Shown: piece after piece, positions 25,138 to 38,549 of the stretch
Numbering within the stretch: the first letter of the stretch is position 1
Layout: each line of letters starts with the position of its first letter
Source of the DNA: Citrus sinensis
Taxonomy: Eukaryota; Streptophyta; Magnoliopsida; Sapindales; Rutaceae
Length of the DNA stretch: 64,000 nucleotides
Assembly: GCF_022201045.2 (NCBI RefSeq)
Contig: NC_068562.1
Coordinates: 4,030,001 to 4,094,000, forward strand
Direction of reading: 5' to 3'
The notes under the pieces: generated by a model
Databases searched by the model: none
Seen by the model: only the letters and a program-made list of their open reading frames with translations
Told to the model about the DNA's origin: nothing
Translations under genes and position numbers: made by a program

Positions 25138-28122
25138 ATGCCACCGCAGCAGCACGAGCAGGAACAAGACCATCTTCTACCGCTGTTAGCAGACGACAGG
25201 GAAGAAAGAGCGTACGACCCAACCGAAAAAGTCGTTGTAATCGGACTCGACGACGGGGACCTCGACAACTTGTCCACAGCGCCACCGTTTTCATGGAAGA
25301 AGCTCTGGCTGTTTACGGGTCCAGGATTCTTAATGAGCATCGCATTTCTGGATCCGGGGAACTTGGAGGGGGATCTGCAGTCAGGGGCGATTGCGGGGTA
25401 CTCGCTGTTGTGGCTGCTGTTGTGGGCTACGGCTGTAGGATTGCTGGTTCAGCTCTTGTCGGCTCGGCTGGGCGTGGCGACTGGGCGCCATTTGGCTGAG
25501 CTGTGTCGTGAGGAGTACCCCTCGTGGGCCCGCATGGTGCTGTGGGTCATGGCTGAGCTGGCGCTCATTGGGTCTGATATTCAGGAGGTTATCGGGAGTG
25601 CTATTGCGATTAAGATTTTGAGTAATGGGATTTTGCCCCTTTGGTCTGGTGTTGTTATTACTGCTCTCGATTGGTAAGTCTTTTGTTTTGTTTTGTTTTG
25701 TTTTAAACTTTTTAAAGCTTGGTTTTTAACATTTTAGTTTGAAAGATAAACCCACCCCACAAAAAAAAAGCAAAAAAAAAAAAGGACTGGCTCTCTTGAG
25801 GCTGTCGATATGTTAGTTTCAATAATTTATGTGCATGTTAGTTCAGTTGATTAGAATTTATTTTACATATGCTCATTGTACTAAGGATTAAAGTCACTAT
25901 CTCTGTATGATGGACTTTAATTAAATACAGCAAGGCTGATTGCTCGGTTCCCTGAAATGGCGTAAGCTCAGTATTCTATAATAAAAATATAAAATGTATT
26001 ATGAATTTGTTTGTTAGCCTTTGTACTGGCGGAAAAGAACGAACTTTGGCGTTAACTTAATTTTTTGGTATTCAAAATATCAATCATTTTTCTTTTTCTT
26101 TCTTTCTCTTTTTTAAAAAGAGGATTCAAAATGTTAAATTCAGTTTTCCATGATTCTTTTTTATTTTTTCAGTGACTGAGCAGAGCATGTTTCCTTTTTT
26201 TTTGTTTCAACAAGATTTTCGTTCATTTTTTTACTAGTATTGACTTGATTCTCTCTTTCATTGTTCTTTATACAGTTTTATCTTTCTATTTCTTGAGAAC
26301 TATGGTGTCAGAAAATTGGAAGCTGTTTTTGCAGTTCTCATTGCAACAATGGCACTTTCGTTTGCCTGGATGTTTGGTGAGACCAAGCCAAGTGGCTCTG
26401 AGCTTCTTATTGGTAGGACGTCTGCTTTGCTGATTTAAATTTTTTTGTTAATGTTCTAATTTGTATAAGAACAAGAATGCTCATTTCATCTAATGTGTAG
26501 TGAAATGCATTATCTGTTGCAGGCATTTTGGTTCCAAAACTCAGTTCCAAAACAATACAGCAGGCTGTTGGAGTTGTGGGCTGTATTATCATGCCTCATA
26601 ATGTGTTTTTGCACTCCGCTCTTGTGCAATCAAGAGATATTGATAACAGTAAGAAAGGCCGTGTCCAAGAAGCTCTCAGATACTATTCCATTGAGTCTAC
26701 TATTGCCCTTGTTGTTTCATTCATGATCAATCTTTTTGTTACAACTGTTTTTGCAAAGGGGTTTTATGGTACTGAACAGGCCAATAACATTGGCCTCGTA
26801 AATGCTGGCCAGTACCTTCAAGAGAAGTACGGAGGTGGACTTTTCCCAATTTTATATATCTGGGGTATTGGGTTATTAGCAGCTGGACAGAGTAGCACCA
26901 TTACCGGCACTTATGCTGGGCAGTTTATCATGGGAGGTTTCCTAAATTTGAGGTTGAAAAAATGGATGAGGGCACTGATAACACGGAGCTGTGCCATTGT
27001 CCCAACTATTATTGTTGCACTTGTTTTTGATACCTCTGAAGACATGTTAGATGTTTTAAATGAATGGCTAAATGTGCTACAGTCAGTTCAGATCCCTTTT
27101 GCTCTTATCCCACTTTTATATTTGGTCTCCCAGGAGCATATCATGGGCACTTTCAAAATTGGCCCTATATTAAAGGTATGTTTAATAATTGCTTTGTTCT
27201 ACATCTTACTCTAACTGTTGCAGATAGTCGAGTTTCATTTTCAGCTTTAGTTAGATGTAACAGTAGCTGCTGAATTTGTTGTTTTATCTCGTTCTTTCTT
27301 TCAATGCCTTACCTGGTCAATATAGTGTGTCTGAAGTATCCAACTTTTCTGAATTAAAGTCCATATTTTGCGTGTTTCTTGAGTATTAAAGCAATTTTGC
27401 ATTTTTCCGGCATAGATATAGTTTACCTTCATCTCAATCATATTGGTAGTGTTGCCATTGGCATCAACTCGTGTCTACACAGACAAGTTGAATTATTTTA
27501 ACAATAGCAGTCCTAGTTCTCAATCTGTTCATGAGTTATCATTCTGCTGTACATAATTTTTTTTTTCCTCTGCCTCATTATTTACCTTGCTAAAGAGAAT
27601 TAAGGAAAGAGAGGAAAAATAATTCTAGTGAGACGACTGCTATAGCCCTATCCAAAGTTAAAGCTACAAAATATAAATCGTTCTAGTGGTCAATTTGCTT
27701 CCTATGTGGACGTTCATCTTTAGCTTATCGCGGGCAGATCCTGGTGGAGCTTAATTTCTGAGGTTTCCAGTTTCTTCTGTAGTGCAGAATAGAATCACTT
27801 AATCCATTATTATTATTTATATTGTGATTTTTAGCAATCTATTAAGCATTAGTGAATATTTGTATATCTACTCATGCTTTTCTCATTTTAAACTTCTCTC
27901 CATCTGCAGATGGTTTCATGGCTTGTGGCTGTCCTGGTGATACTGATCAATGGGTATCTTTTGCTGGAGTTTTTCTCCTCTGAAGCGAATGGCGTGTTGA
28001 TTGCTACTGTTATTGGTGTTTTCACTACTGGATATGTGGCTTTTATAATTTACCTTGTTTCCCGGGGCATTACCTTTTCTAGTTGGCGTGCTCATCCGAA
28101 ACTGGTACCGGGAACTGAGTAA
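25138..28122 (+). CDS. NRAMP3: NRAMP divalent metal transporter (NRAMP3/4-type)
   Basis: Proton-coupled carrier of Fe and Mn and, less specifically, other divalent metals. NRAMP3 and NRAMP4 sit on the tonoplast and release vacuolar metal. Exons are 25138-25673, 26276-26412, 26523-27175 and 27910-28122, giving 512 residues, matching the family. The metal-binding signatures are intact: DPGN at 72-75 in the first membrane helix and MPHN at 248-251 in helix 6. The conserved transport loop [19 protein letters not shown] follows later. The N-terminus has an acidic tail with a dileucine-type HLLPLL motif near residues 12-17, of the kind known to direct these proteins to the vacuole. If intron 3 were retained, the frame would end 13 codons after exon 3. 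The choice between NRAMP3 and NRAMP4 is inference. Confidence 0.93.
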
Positions 28123-29180
28123 TTATTCTTTAACGCCGTGCCAAGCAGAATATTTGAACTATGCAATACTTTATTGCAGTTCTGGGAGATTGTCAACTAC
28201 ATTTACAAATTTTTTTTGGCTCTTATGTAAGTGTAGCCATTGATGTTTGTTACATGCATAGTTGTGATCTAGCCATGTACAGTGTTGAACTGAATGGCTA
28301 CATCTCCATGCTGACTTGGAACAGCATAGGGTAGTTGCTTCTGTATAATAGAAGAACTTGTGTGCTACTTTATGTTGTATACTAGTAAACCAGCTGAATA
28401 TGCAATTGAAACTATGTAGCTTTCGGGAATATGTAATGGAGCTGTGCAAGTAGTTTCTAGTAAAATTATTAACTATGCCAGTTGGCATTTTCCTGTTCTT
28501 TTCAGGCCTTTTCCTTTTCACGCAGTTCTGTTATTAATCACCATCATCATCATCATCATCATTAATTCAATCCTGAAAGAGTGGTGTGTTGTTATTCTAT
28601 TGCTTGCATTGAGCACCTGGCAAACACGTACAAGGTTTTAAGGGTTCTGTGCGGATAAGATTTCTAAAAGTTTGTAACTTAGAGGTGTCTAAGAAACTGA
28701 CGACGAGGGTACAGAATGAAGTCAATGAACCAATGGCATGTCGTATGATATCCACTAAAATTCCAGACCAATTAGCAATTTTATTAAAAAGTATGATTTT
28801 GTCCGCTTGATTTAAACAGTAGATCGCAGTTAGTTCTACTTCTGAAGTTAGCAGTAATTTTGTTAATTTTATAAGATAAGATAAATAAGTTTTTTTTTTA
28901 ATTATATTATCATTAATTAAGGATAATCATGACATTGCGAGTTACTGTTGTCCAAAATATAAATCTAGTTTCATTTTATTCTCAGTACAATATCATAAAG
29001 CGAGTGAGCATAATCCCAAAAAAGGCCCACAATCTCTTATTACAGTCGGATAGCAAAAGTTAAGCTCCTGAAAAAATTGGGCATCAAGATGCAGGGTTCA
29101 TACTTCGTCCAAGAACTAGAACAAAAGAAGCTTCAGTGACCAGTGTCTATATATATATTTCAAACAATAATATTTTTTTT
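28123..29180. other. NRAMP 3' UTR and spacer to the FRIGIDA-like gene
   Basis: The 3' UTR probably extends to about 28450-28650. It is followed by a CAT trinucleotide run (28541-28563) and AT-rich spacer. TATATATATA at about 29148-29157 could be the TATA element of the next gene. No other gene is seen. Confidence 0.4.
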
Positions 29181-30863
29181 TTAATTGCTAAATTGTCAGC
29201 CACCGTTCCTCGTATTCCCATTAATTTTCTTCTTCTGCCCACAACCTTCACAAACACCAGGCCCAGGGTTTTGTATTCTCTGCATTGAGGTACGCTGTAT
29301 ACCTTTATTCATTTTCTCTTTTAAAAAAATCAATTTGTAGGGTTTACTAATTTTTATTTTTATTTTTCGTCGAGCATGGTTCTCTGTGCGGCATTTGTAT
29401 GGAATTTTGGTGGGTATTAGAGACTAAGTATGGAAGTTGTTCCAATGGCAGGTGGATAGCTGGTTTTTGCATGAATTCAGTTCAGTTATAAATTTGTTTC
29501 TGTGTTATTTAAACATTTTTTGGCATTAAGTTCTAGGAGAAATCTTTTGATTGCTTTGTTTAAATAATATAATTTAGTGAGATGTGTTGAAGGTTTCCTT
29601 TCTTGCTACTTGGTCTTGATGATGTGTGTTTTGTGTTATTGATGTTTAGCAAACGGATGGTTTCCTCTCTATAGGTTAGGATTAATTTTATTTATGTCCA
29701 GTATGGTTATTAGGTTCCTTGTGTTTAGTTAGATGAAATAGTGATGAGGAATTGCTTCAAATATTAGTATAGTGGAACCACAACTATCGCTTTGTGCCTT
29801 TTTGTTGCTGTATTTTCAGTTAGGTAATTACAGTTGCTAGGTGACTCCGCAGAGGCATCTGAATTTTATCCAGCTGAATATTTAGCTTACCTACCTGACA
29901 TGCCTAGTTATATTTGAAAAGGCTAATAAAGCTTGGCTGGAATTCCAACCGAGCATTGTTATGCCTGCTCAACATGGGCATGGCTTACCATATGCGCTAT
30001 TTCTCTCTTAACTGCCAGATTTAACTGAGTGAAGTGTGGAGAAATAGGAGCAAACACCGACACTGAATTTTATTTCTCTTTGCGTTTCCTTATTACTTCT
30101 ACTTCCCTATTAATTATTTTTCGTGCACACTCCCAGGGGTTGTATGGGTAAAAAAAGTCTCTTTTATAATTTAATTCTAAGCCCACGGTGTGATGTATGT
30201 TCATTTTGATTCGAATGTATAACTGTGATTCTAACCATTAATAATGCCAAAAGGGAGAAGATTAATATCAATACTTTCACATTTGATATGAGAGTGTCTG
30301 GTATTTTCATTTCCTTTTGTACTAAAGCTTGATGTACATTGAAAAAAATAAGCAAAGAGACTGATAGGGTGGGATGTTCAAAGTTTTCCAAATAGCTACG
30401 CTACCTCTGCATCTTGCATATTTGTTAAAAGTAGAGGTTCAACAGGGGTTCTATCACGAAACCAAGGAGGATCCAATTGGTTTGCATCCAAAAATGGAGC
30501 ACATTTTAATCCTCACTTGCTGTTAGCTTACTGGTCATAATCTAATCATTGATTAAAATATTGGTTTGCCTAATGTTGTAATAAATTAGCACTCAAGAGA
30601 CCCAGCAAAATGTTGTGAGGGAACTGTTCTACAAAAACATTTTGAGGTGACTGTGAGAGAGAGTAATTTGTTCTGACTGAAAGTTTCTCTCTAAAAGTTT
30701 AACAGAGGCTTCAAAAAAAGGTTTTAACTCTAAATTGAAAAAGGGGAGGTACTATTTTGCTCCATATTTTGTTGGGTGGACTTGCTTTGTATCTGTTAGT
30801 CTATATTGACCCTTTTTTTATTTTTAATTTCCCAATGGCTTGTGTAGAATTGCTCTGGCGCAG
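29180..30863 (+). other. Probable 5' leader exon and leader intron of the FRIGIDA-like gene
   Basis: A short non-coding exon (about 29180-29289) appears to end at GAG|GTACGC. The intron acceptor would be TTGTGTAG (ending 30848) or GCGCAG (ending 30863), just before the ATG at 30881. This makes a leader intron of about 1.56-1.57 kb. It is inferred from splice signals and the absence of any coding frame in the interval. Confidence 0.5.
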
Positions 30864-30880
30864 TGGAACTTTTCATAACC

Positions 30881-32881
30881 ATGGATAGTACGGAACAAAT
30901 TTTGGAAATTGATACTGCCTCCTCTCTGATAGAACAGCTTGGTAAGGCGCTGGTTGAACTTGAGGCCCTGAAGAATGCACCTTTTGACAAGGTTCAGTGG
31001 AAGGAGATTGAAGAACATTTCTACAATCTTGAGACAACGCTGAAAAGAAAATCTGAAGAGCTAGAAGCTAGGGAGAAGGAATATGAGGAGAAAGAATCCA
31101 AAACTCATGCATTGCTTGCTGAAAGAGAGGCAGCCGTTGCTGCTAAAGAGCAAGACTTCATAGATCGAGTGCAGGAGCTTAAAGATGCTGCTGTTGCTGC
31201 CATTGGAGATGCACGTGGAAATTATCAACCAACATCTTTCGATCCTGTTGATGAGGGAGACAATCAAGACAGTAAGGTAAGCAGCTCTCTTGGTGATAAC
31301 AAATCCCCAGAAGAGGACTTTCCTCATGAGATGAGTGAAAATGATAAAGGCGTGAATGTTAAGCCACGTCCAGAGCTAACACAATTTTGCAAGCAGATGG
31401 ATGCGAAAGGGCTTCTGAATTTTATCATCGAGAATAGAAAAAATCTATATGCCATTCGTGAGGAACTTCCTGTTGCATTAGAAAGTGCAACAGAACCAGC
31501 CCATTTGGTGCTGGATCTACTGGAGGGATTTTACCTTCCTGATGAAACTAACCAACCATTGGATGAAAGGAATGCGGCCCTTCAGGGTATGCGCAAATCC
31601 TGTACTATGATTATAGAAGCCACGGCCGCCTTATTGGCAAGAATTGACCCAGGTGCTGATCACCTTCTGAACCCTGAAACCAAGCAGCAAGCCAAGGCAA
31701 TTGCCGATGAGTGGAAGCCTAAGTTGGCTAATGCGGGCATTGATGCTGCTGATGCAAATTCATTGGAAGCACTGGCATTTTTGCAGCTTCTTGCAACCTT
31801 TAGGATTGCTTCAGAGTTTGATGAAGAAGAACTCTGCAAGCTTGTTCTTGTAGTTCCTCATTGCAGGCAGGCACCTGAGCTCTGCCATTCTCTTGGGTTA
31901 GCACATAAAGTACCAGGTTGGTGTTTTTTAATCTAACCTGATGGTGTCTGGGGACTGGACCTGCATTTCCCATAAGATGTCTCTCACAGTCATAGGGCAT
32001 GGCAGTGTGTTTTCAGAGAAATCTGTTACACTGCTTGGTATAATAATTCTGCAATACAGGGATTGTTTATCTTTACATGACGTGGAATTTGCTAAGCCTT
32101 TATTATTTATGCAGGGATTATCGAGATTTTGGTAAACAATGCGAAGCAAATTGATGCTGTACATTTGATTCATGCTTTCCAGCTTACTGAAAACTTTCCT
32201 CCTGTGCCCCTCCTGAAGACGTACTTGAAGGATTTGAGGAGAAATTCACAAGGAAAGGGTGGGAATTCAGGCGGCGCTACTGGTGCACAGGTTTGTTTTG
32301 CATCCTTTAGCAAATTGACATGGTAGGAACTCTGTAACTTGACAGGGACTCAGAAATTTTTTTTTTTTTTTTCTGTTTATGTACAGAATGATGCAAACGC
32401 ACAAGAACTTGCAGCTCTTAAGGCTGTCATCAGTTGTATTGAACGGTACAAGCTTGAAGCTGAGTACCCACTTGATCCACTTCAGAAAAGGGTTGCTCAG
32501 CTGGAGAGGTCCAAATCTGATAAGAAGAGGGGTAGAGATTTTAGTAAACATCAACAGTCCAAGAAGCACAGAGCCAACGGAGGATATCGTGGATTCCGTG
32601 CTTCTGGTGGCAATGCTGCTTCCAGCAGGCAGGCTCCACCTGTTTATGCTGACAGGACTGCTTATGGAGCAATGCCAGCAAGGTATCATCAGGCTGCTTC
32701 AAATCATTATGATTATCAAGTTCCTGGTCAGTCTGCATACGCTCAACAAATAAATGATCAAAGATTATACTACTATCCCCAAGATGATAGGGTTGCTCCG
32801 AACTCATACAATGCGGCTCCAGCTAATTATAACTGTTATGCAGGTAGTGGATTGCAGCCTTCTCACCAGCCATATATGTAG
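30881..32881 (+). CDS. FRL3: FRIGIDA-like protein (FRL3/FRL4 group)
   Basis: Plant-specific nuclear protein related to FRIGIDA, which promotes FLC expression in Arabidopsis. The role of this paralogue is not established. Exons are 30881-31916, 32115-32290 and 32387-32881, giving 568 residues. The start is the ATG at 30881 (MDSTEQILEI). An upstream in-frame extension uses GTG and is not a plausible start. A charged coiled coil occupies residues about 45-110 (LKRKSEELEAREKEYEEKES). The Frigida domain runs from about 165 to 460: CKQMDAKGLLNFIIENRKNL, LVLDLLEGFY, NSLEALAFLQLLATFRIASEF, LCHSLGLAHKVPG, and QIDAVHLIHAFQLTENFPPV. A basic stretch (KSDKKRGRDFSKHQQSKKHR) and a Tyr/Gln/Ala-rich low-complexity tail follow. 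The architecture matches Arabidopsis FRL3 from memory. Confidence 0.9.
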
Positions 32882-32905
32882 CTATCAAAGACCTTTTTTA
32901 ACGAG

Positions 32906-33050
32906 GACATCCTCACTTTGTTTGTTAAAGTGAGGATGTCATTAAAATATTAAAAAAATACTGATTTTAATGCATTAGAGACCCTTTTTTTTGTTTATTA
33001 ATATATTGAAATCTGTATTTTTTTTTAAATTTATTAGTGGCATCCTTAAT
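32906..33050. repeat. Foldback inverted repeat in the FRIGIDA-like 3' UTR region
   Basis: GACATCCTCACTTT (32906-32919) pairs perfectly with AAAGTGAGGATGTC (32927-32940) around a 7-nt loop. The right arm also pairs imperfectly with a further copy at about 33010-33048 (reverse complement AAGGATGCCACTAATAAA, then a poly(A) run and ATACAGATTTC). The whole looks like a small MITE. It starts only 25 bp after the stop codon and so is probably transcribed. Confidence 0.7.
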
Positions 33051-33059
33051 TAAAATGAG

Positions 33060-34215
33060 AATATTTTCACTAGAGAATTATTTGTACCGCTATAATATGC
33101 AAGTTTTGTGGAGTTTAGTGAATATGTAAGATATTTTTTTCTTTCTTTTTCCGAAGGTGCTATTATTATTATATTTTTTTTGTTCGGTATCCTTTTGCTC
33201 AAATGTCTTAAAGATAAGTGTATTGCAAGGTAGCGTCTTCCTTCATTAAAGATACAAACTTTTGTAACTCAATTTTGTAAACATATTTAATTAGTCTTTT
33301 TGCTAGTGGACTTGCGGCTCATTAGTGGGCTGGGCTGGTGGTCTTAACAATATTTTTGACGCGAAAAATGGGCTGGTGGTCTTACAAGATTCTAAGTTTG
33401 CCTAAGAGTCAACAACAGACCTGTCTCTTTCTTTAGTAAATAATGACAATTAATCCATCTATTGTTAAGAGGACAAGGAGGGTTAGAATATTAATTACGA
33501 GGCACAAAAGCTCTCTAATCATACTCTAAATCAGCCTCTTTATTAGAATGTGTAGTTATGATCGGCATACAAACGACGACACGCGACCAAGACAGAGAAG
33601 CGGAAAGCCCATCCTGTTGGTCATGTAGCAGAGCTGAACTAAATGAATCTATGATCTGTTTGATGATATTATTTGAATAATATGATTATTTATATTTTAG
33701 AGAGGCCGTGAACCAACAGGAAACAGAAATATTATGAAAGTTGAAAGGTAGCAAGCGACTTGCCCAAAAGATTTTATTAAATAATGTTTTTGGATTACAT
33801 TTCCAAACAGTAATATAAATATCTTGGAGCCTACGATTAGCATTTGAAAATAAATATTTAATGTTGCGGTGGTTGCCAGTTAGCGAGTCTTTGTCCTTCG
33901 GGGGGTTGCAGGGTCGTTTTAGTTTGGTGTTGAACGAAATCGAAGGATAACCCTCCATTTTTACGAGAGAGGTTACTGTATGCAACTTGGCTATACGGCG
34001 TCGTTTCACGTCGTTTACAAAGAAAATATAGAAGGAACATACACGTCAACCCGGTTGTGACGAAGGCTGGTGCGAAGTTTTAATTTCCCCTGACGCTTGC
34101 TCGCTCTTGAAGGAAGAAGAGAGAGTGAGATAGAAAGAGCAGTGGTATTTTTTTTTTTCATATTCACTCACATTCTGGTTCCTTCCTCGTCTGTCTCGAT
34201 TGGCAACAAGTGAAT
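33060..34215. other. Spacer between the FRIGIDA-like and protease genes
   Basis: AT-rich in the first half. A 15-bp phrase, GGGCTGGTGGTCTTA, occurs twice near 33340 and 33370. The last 300 bp is GC-richer with a GA-rich stretch (about 34100-34140), a likely core promoter and leader for the protease gene. No independent gene is seen. Confidence 0.4.
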
Positions 34216-34219
34216 TCAA

Positions 34220-37200
34220 ATGGCACGGGCATCGATTCCACTGCTTACCACCATTGTCGCCTTCGTTTACGTCATCCAATCAAATCCCGCCACCTCCACT
34301 GCCACTATCCTCCACGGTCGGACCCGTCCCGCCATGGTGCTCCCGCTCTACCTTTCTCAGCCAAATATCTCCAGAAGCATCTCCATTTCTCGTCGGCACC
34401 TCCAGAGATCCCACCCGAATTCCCACCCTAACGCTCGCATGCGCCTCTACGACGATCTCCTCCTCAACGGGTAAGCCAAAACCCAAAAGAAAAATAATAA
34501 TAATAAACAAAATCATTTTACGTCGTTTCAAGTTTGGTTTAGTTAGATCTCTTTGATTTCGTCGCTGAGTGTTTGTGTTGCGCAATTTGGCGTCGAAGGT
34601 ATTACACGACGCGGCTCTGGATCGGGACGCCACCTCAGACTTTTGCGCTTATTGTTGATACGGGGAGTACTGTTACCTATGTGCCTTGCGCTACTTGCGA
34701 GCACTGTGGCGACCACCAGGTCGACATTTTTTCCCCAAAAAAAAAGGATAATAATAATTTGTCATTATTCACTGATAAAATTATGTATATATGCTGCTTC
34801 TTGCTAAGAATATTAAATTACACCCATATATTTGCCTAATTGACCAAAAAAAAAATATATTGTTAAGTTCCAATGCTATATCCTAAATCATAGTTGATTT
34901 TTATTTATTTATTTTGTAACTTATTACAAATATGCAAGAAAAATTTGGTTACGTAATTGATTGGAAGAATGTGTTGATGTTTGGCTTTACCAGGATCCGA
35001 AATTTGAGCCTGATTTGTCAAGCACCTACCAACCTGTAAAATGCAATTTGTATTGCAATTGTGACCGCGAGAGGGCACAATGTGTTTATGAGAGGAAATA
35101 CGCGGAAATGAGTTCTAGCAGTGGCGTCCTGGGTGAGGATATTATATCCTTCGGCAATGAAAGTGACCTTAAACCCCAGCGTGCTGTTTTTGGTTGTGAA
35201 AATGTTGAAACTGGTGACCTTTATAGTCAGCATGCTGATGGCATTATAGGATTGGGCCGTGGTGATCTCAGTGTTGTAGACCAACTTGTTGAGAAAGGTG
35301 TGATTAGTGATTCATTCTCATTATGCTATGGTGGGATGGATGTTGGTGGGGGTGCAATGGTTCTTGGTGGGATTTCTCCTCCCAAAGACATGGTGTTTAC
35401 CCATTCGGACCCCGTACGCAGGTATGTTTAAAAAATGGTTTTATCTCTTAGATAAAATCCATCATGCACTTGCCCGACAAATATATTTGATACATTTCAC
35501 ACATTTACTCTAGTTTCGGGATGGCAACAGTCCATACTACAACATTGATTTGAAGGTGATACATGTTGCGGGGAAGCCTCTACCTCTTAACCCAAAGGTA
35601 TTTGATGGGAAACATGGAACTGTTCTGGACAGTGGTACAACATATGCTTACCTGCCAGAAGCAGCATTTCTGGCATTTAAGGATGCGGTAAGATGCTGAT
35701 TCTCTAACTTTCATCATTGATTGCAGTCACTAGACTCATTTGTCCTCGTGCAAAATTGCATGATGAGGTTCAAGGGCTTGAATATTTTGAGTTCTTTCTA
35801 AAACATGTTAACGGAGGGGCTTAGTTTGACTGATATCTATCTTTACTGTTTACTGATGGTCTGAGTTGTTATTGTCATTGTAGCTATTGACTTGCAGTCT
35901 GATATTTTAGAGACTGTGATTATTGTCTTCTCTCTTTCTTCTTTTTACTTTGACAATGAACTTGTTCCTTTTGCAGATTATGAGTGAACTTCAATCCTTA
36001 AAGCAGATTCGCGGTCCTGATCCAAATTATAATGATATTTGTTTTTCTGGTGCTCCTAGGTATTTTCTGTAGAATAAGGATTCAAATGATGATTGAATGC
36101 TTTTTTCTACTGCAGTTAACATTTGATTGATTTTCTTTGTCAGTGATGTCTCCCAACTCTCAGATACCTTTCCAGCAGTTGAGATGGCATTCGGCAATGG
36201 GCAAAAGTTGTTGCTATCACCTGAAAATTATTTATTCCGGGTAAGTAGTTGATAGTGAGTCTTTTTCTTTGGAGAAACAAAATCCTAATTTCGCTGTAAC
36301 TTTCATTGATCTCTTTTGGCTGTCACCCTCATATTGGATATGTATTGACTGATTATGGGCTTTCTGTTGTATTTTACACAAAATATTTATAAAGCATTCA
36401 AAGGTGCGTGGTGCATATTGCCTGGGGATTTTTCAGAATGGAAGAGATCCAACTACTCTCCTAGGAGGTATATCCGGCCTTACTGAACTTCTTTCAGTAG
36501 CTATTCATCGTGTTATGCCCTACTACTCTTGTTGAACAACAAAACTTGGCCCACCATAATCCTTATTTTTATTAGTAATTTTTAAAGATTGTCAAAATAT
36601 GATTGTAACAGGAATTATTGTTCGCAATACTCTTGTTATGTATGACCGTGAACATTCAAAAATTGGTTTTTGGAAGACTAATTGTTCTGAGTTATGGGAA
36701 AGACTGCACATAACTGGTGCTCTGTCGCCAATTCCTTCTTCTTCAGAGGGAAAGAACTCATCTACAGACTTATCCCCCAGTGAGCCACCAAATTATGTTC
36801 TTCCAGGTACCGTATGCTGCAGCTCATCAAGTAATCATATATGTTTTTTTCTACAACTCCTTCGTATATGGACACTTGTTGTGGCCCACACTATATTGGA
36901 TGTGAAAGATCACTATTGTAGTGGCTAATTAGCTATTTAGCATCATTGCTTGTGGAAGGTCTTAAAATCAAATTTTTATTATGTGCATGAGATTGGAGAG
37001 ATTGCTTAGGGTTTCTGAGTTTTTTGTTTTGCATGGATAGCTATACTACATACGTAAAAATTGGGCTTGAAGTTAGGGCATGGTATGATAGAATAAGAAA
37101 AATGTGTGATGAATTGTAATCTAAAAAGTGAAGAGCAAGGCGCATATTCTATCATGTTACTTAAAAACAGCGGCATTTTCCCATTGTGCATTTTTCAATT

Positions 37201-38549
37201 ATTTTGGCCATGTTGATTTTTGTGTCAAGAAAGAATATTTTGCCACCAGAATTTGTATATATGTTTCACTACTGACATTTCATCTTCACCAAATATAGCT
37301 AGTATTATCCTTTGTTGAATATTTTGTGTTATATCATCATTTTTCAAATTTATTTAACTTGAGTTTGATGTTCTCTGATGATATTTTCTTCATTAAACCT
37401 GGATTACAGGGGATCTGCAAATTGGCCGTATAACATTTGACATGTTTTTGAGCATCAACTACTCGGATCTGAGACCACACATCCCTGAACTAGCTGATTC
37501 TATTGCTCAGGAGTTGGATGTTAATACTTCTCAGGTTAGAAAATGTTTTTGTTGCAATGCTGGAATATTTGTTGTAGTTTAGGATTGAACTTCTTGACGA
37601 ACTATGACAGTTTGAAGCTTTACACTATCCTAGTACTTTGTATGATCATTTTTTTTTTCTTTTGGGTGTGGTCCATATAACTTTACAATGCCACTGATTA
37701 TTGTAAGTGATTTCAGGTCCATTTATTGAATTTTATGTCCAAAGGAAATAATTCTTTCATTGCATGGGCCGTATTCCCTTCAGGATCTGCTAACTACATT
37801 TCTAATGCCACTGCACTGGTAAGTTTGCTTTCTTTTATGAAGCGGAGAATATGTGTGCATATATTTGCAATTTTTTGCTTGACCATTTTGTTCTGCCTGC
37901 AGAGAATAATTTCTCGGCTTGCCGAACATCGCGTGCACATCCCCGACACCTTTGGAAATTATAAGTTGCTTCAATGGAATATTGAGCCTCAAGTAAAGAG
38001 GTAGACCACTGTTTCGCTATGTGGGATTCTTCTGTTGTATTTTACTTCAAAGTTATCCTTTAACATTTTGGCTTAGATTTCTATTATTATCTCCCCCCCT
38101 CCCCCCCCTTTTCTCGTGAGAAGTTAAGAGTTCTATTGTTTAGTATTCAGTTTAACAAGGCCTCTCTCTGTGCGACACATATGTTTACCCAACCACAAAA
38201 ATATATGGATGACAAACAAACAAGATGTAATTTCAAATTCCAGATATGGTTATATATCATACATGCTTATGACGAGCGACCTTAGGAGTAACCATTGACC
38301 TGGATTTCCATTTTTTGTTACCAATACATATCATTTTCTTTACCTTTATTTATGAAGTGTGATCTTCTGTTATGTAGGACATGGTGGCAAGAACATTTTC
38401 TGATGGTGGTCTTAGCCATTACCATTATGATGGTTGTGGGGTTATCAGTGTTTGGAATATTGTTTATTTTGAGGCGGAGACACCAATCCGTGAATTCATA
38501 CAAACCAGTTGATGCAGCCTTGCCGGAACAAGAGCTCCAGCCTTTATAA
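34220..38549 (+). CDS. A1-family aspartyl protease with C-terminal membrane anchor
   Basis: Pepsin-like protease of the secretory pathway. Exons are 34220-34470, 34599-34719, 34994-35421, 35531-35687, 35977-36059, 36144-36240, 36395-36467, 36612-36806, 37410-37534, 37717-37818, 37903-38000 and 38378-38549, giving 633 residues, about the length of the Arabidopsis At3g50050-type group. A hydrophobic signal peptide (SIPLLTTIVAFVYVI) opens the protein. Both catalytic motifs are intact: DTGS at 104-107 and DSGT at 300-303. The nepenthesin-type Cys-rich insert lies between them (CATCEHC, CNLYCNC, CVYE). After the catalytic lobes comes an additional luminal domain, then a single membrane helix (VVLAITIMMVVGLSVFGIL) near 590-612. 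The short basic tail ends PEQELQPL. Two AG acceptors compete at the start of exon 4. Confidence 0.92.

Noticed and set aside
25005-25499. 164-codon frame overlapping NRAMP exon 1
   Set aside because: It is a shifted frame over GC-rich coding DNA. The NRAMP frame carries the family motifs.
30863-30880. N-terminal extension of the FRIGIDA-like protein (MELFIT)
   Set aside because: It depends on a GTG start. The first ATG is at 30881, and an intron acceptor lies within this stretch.
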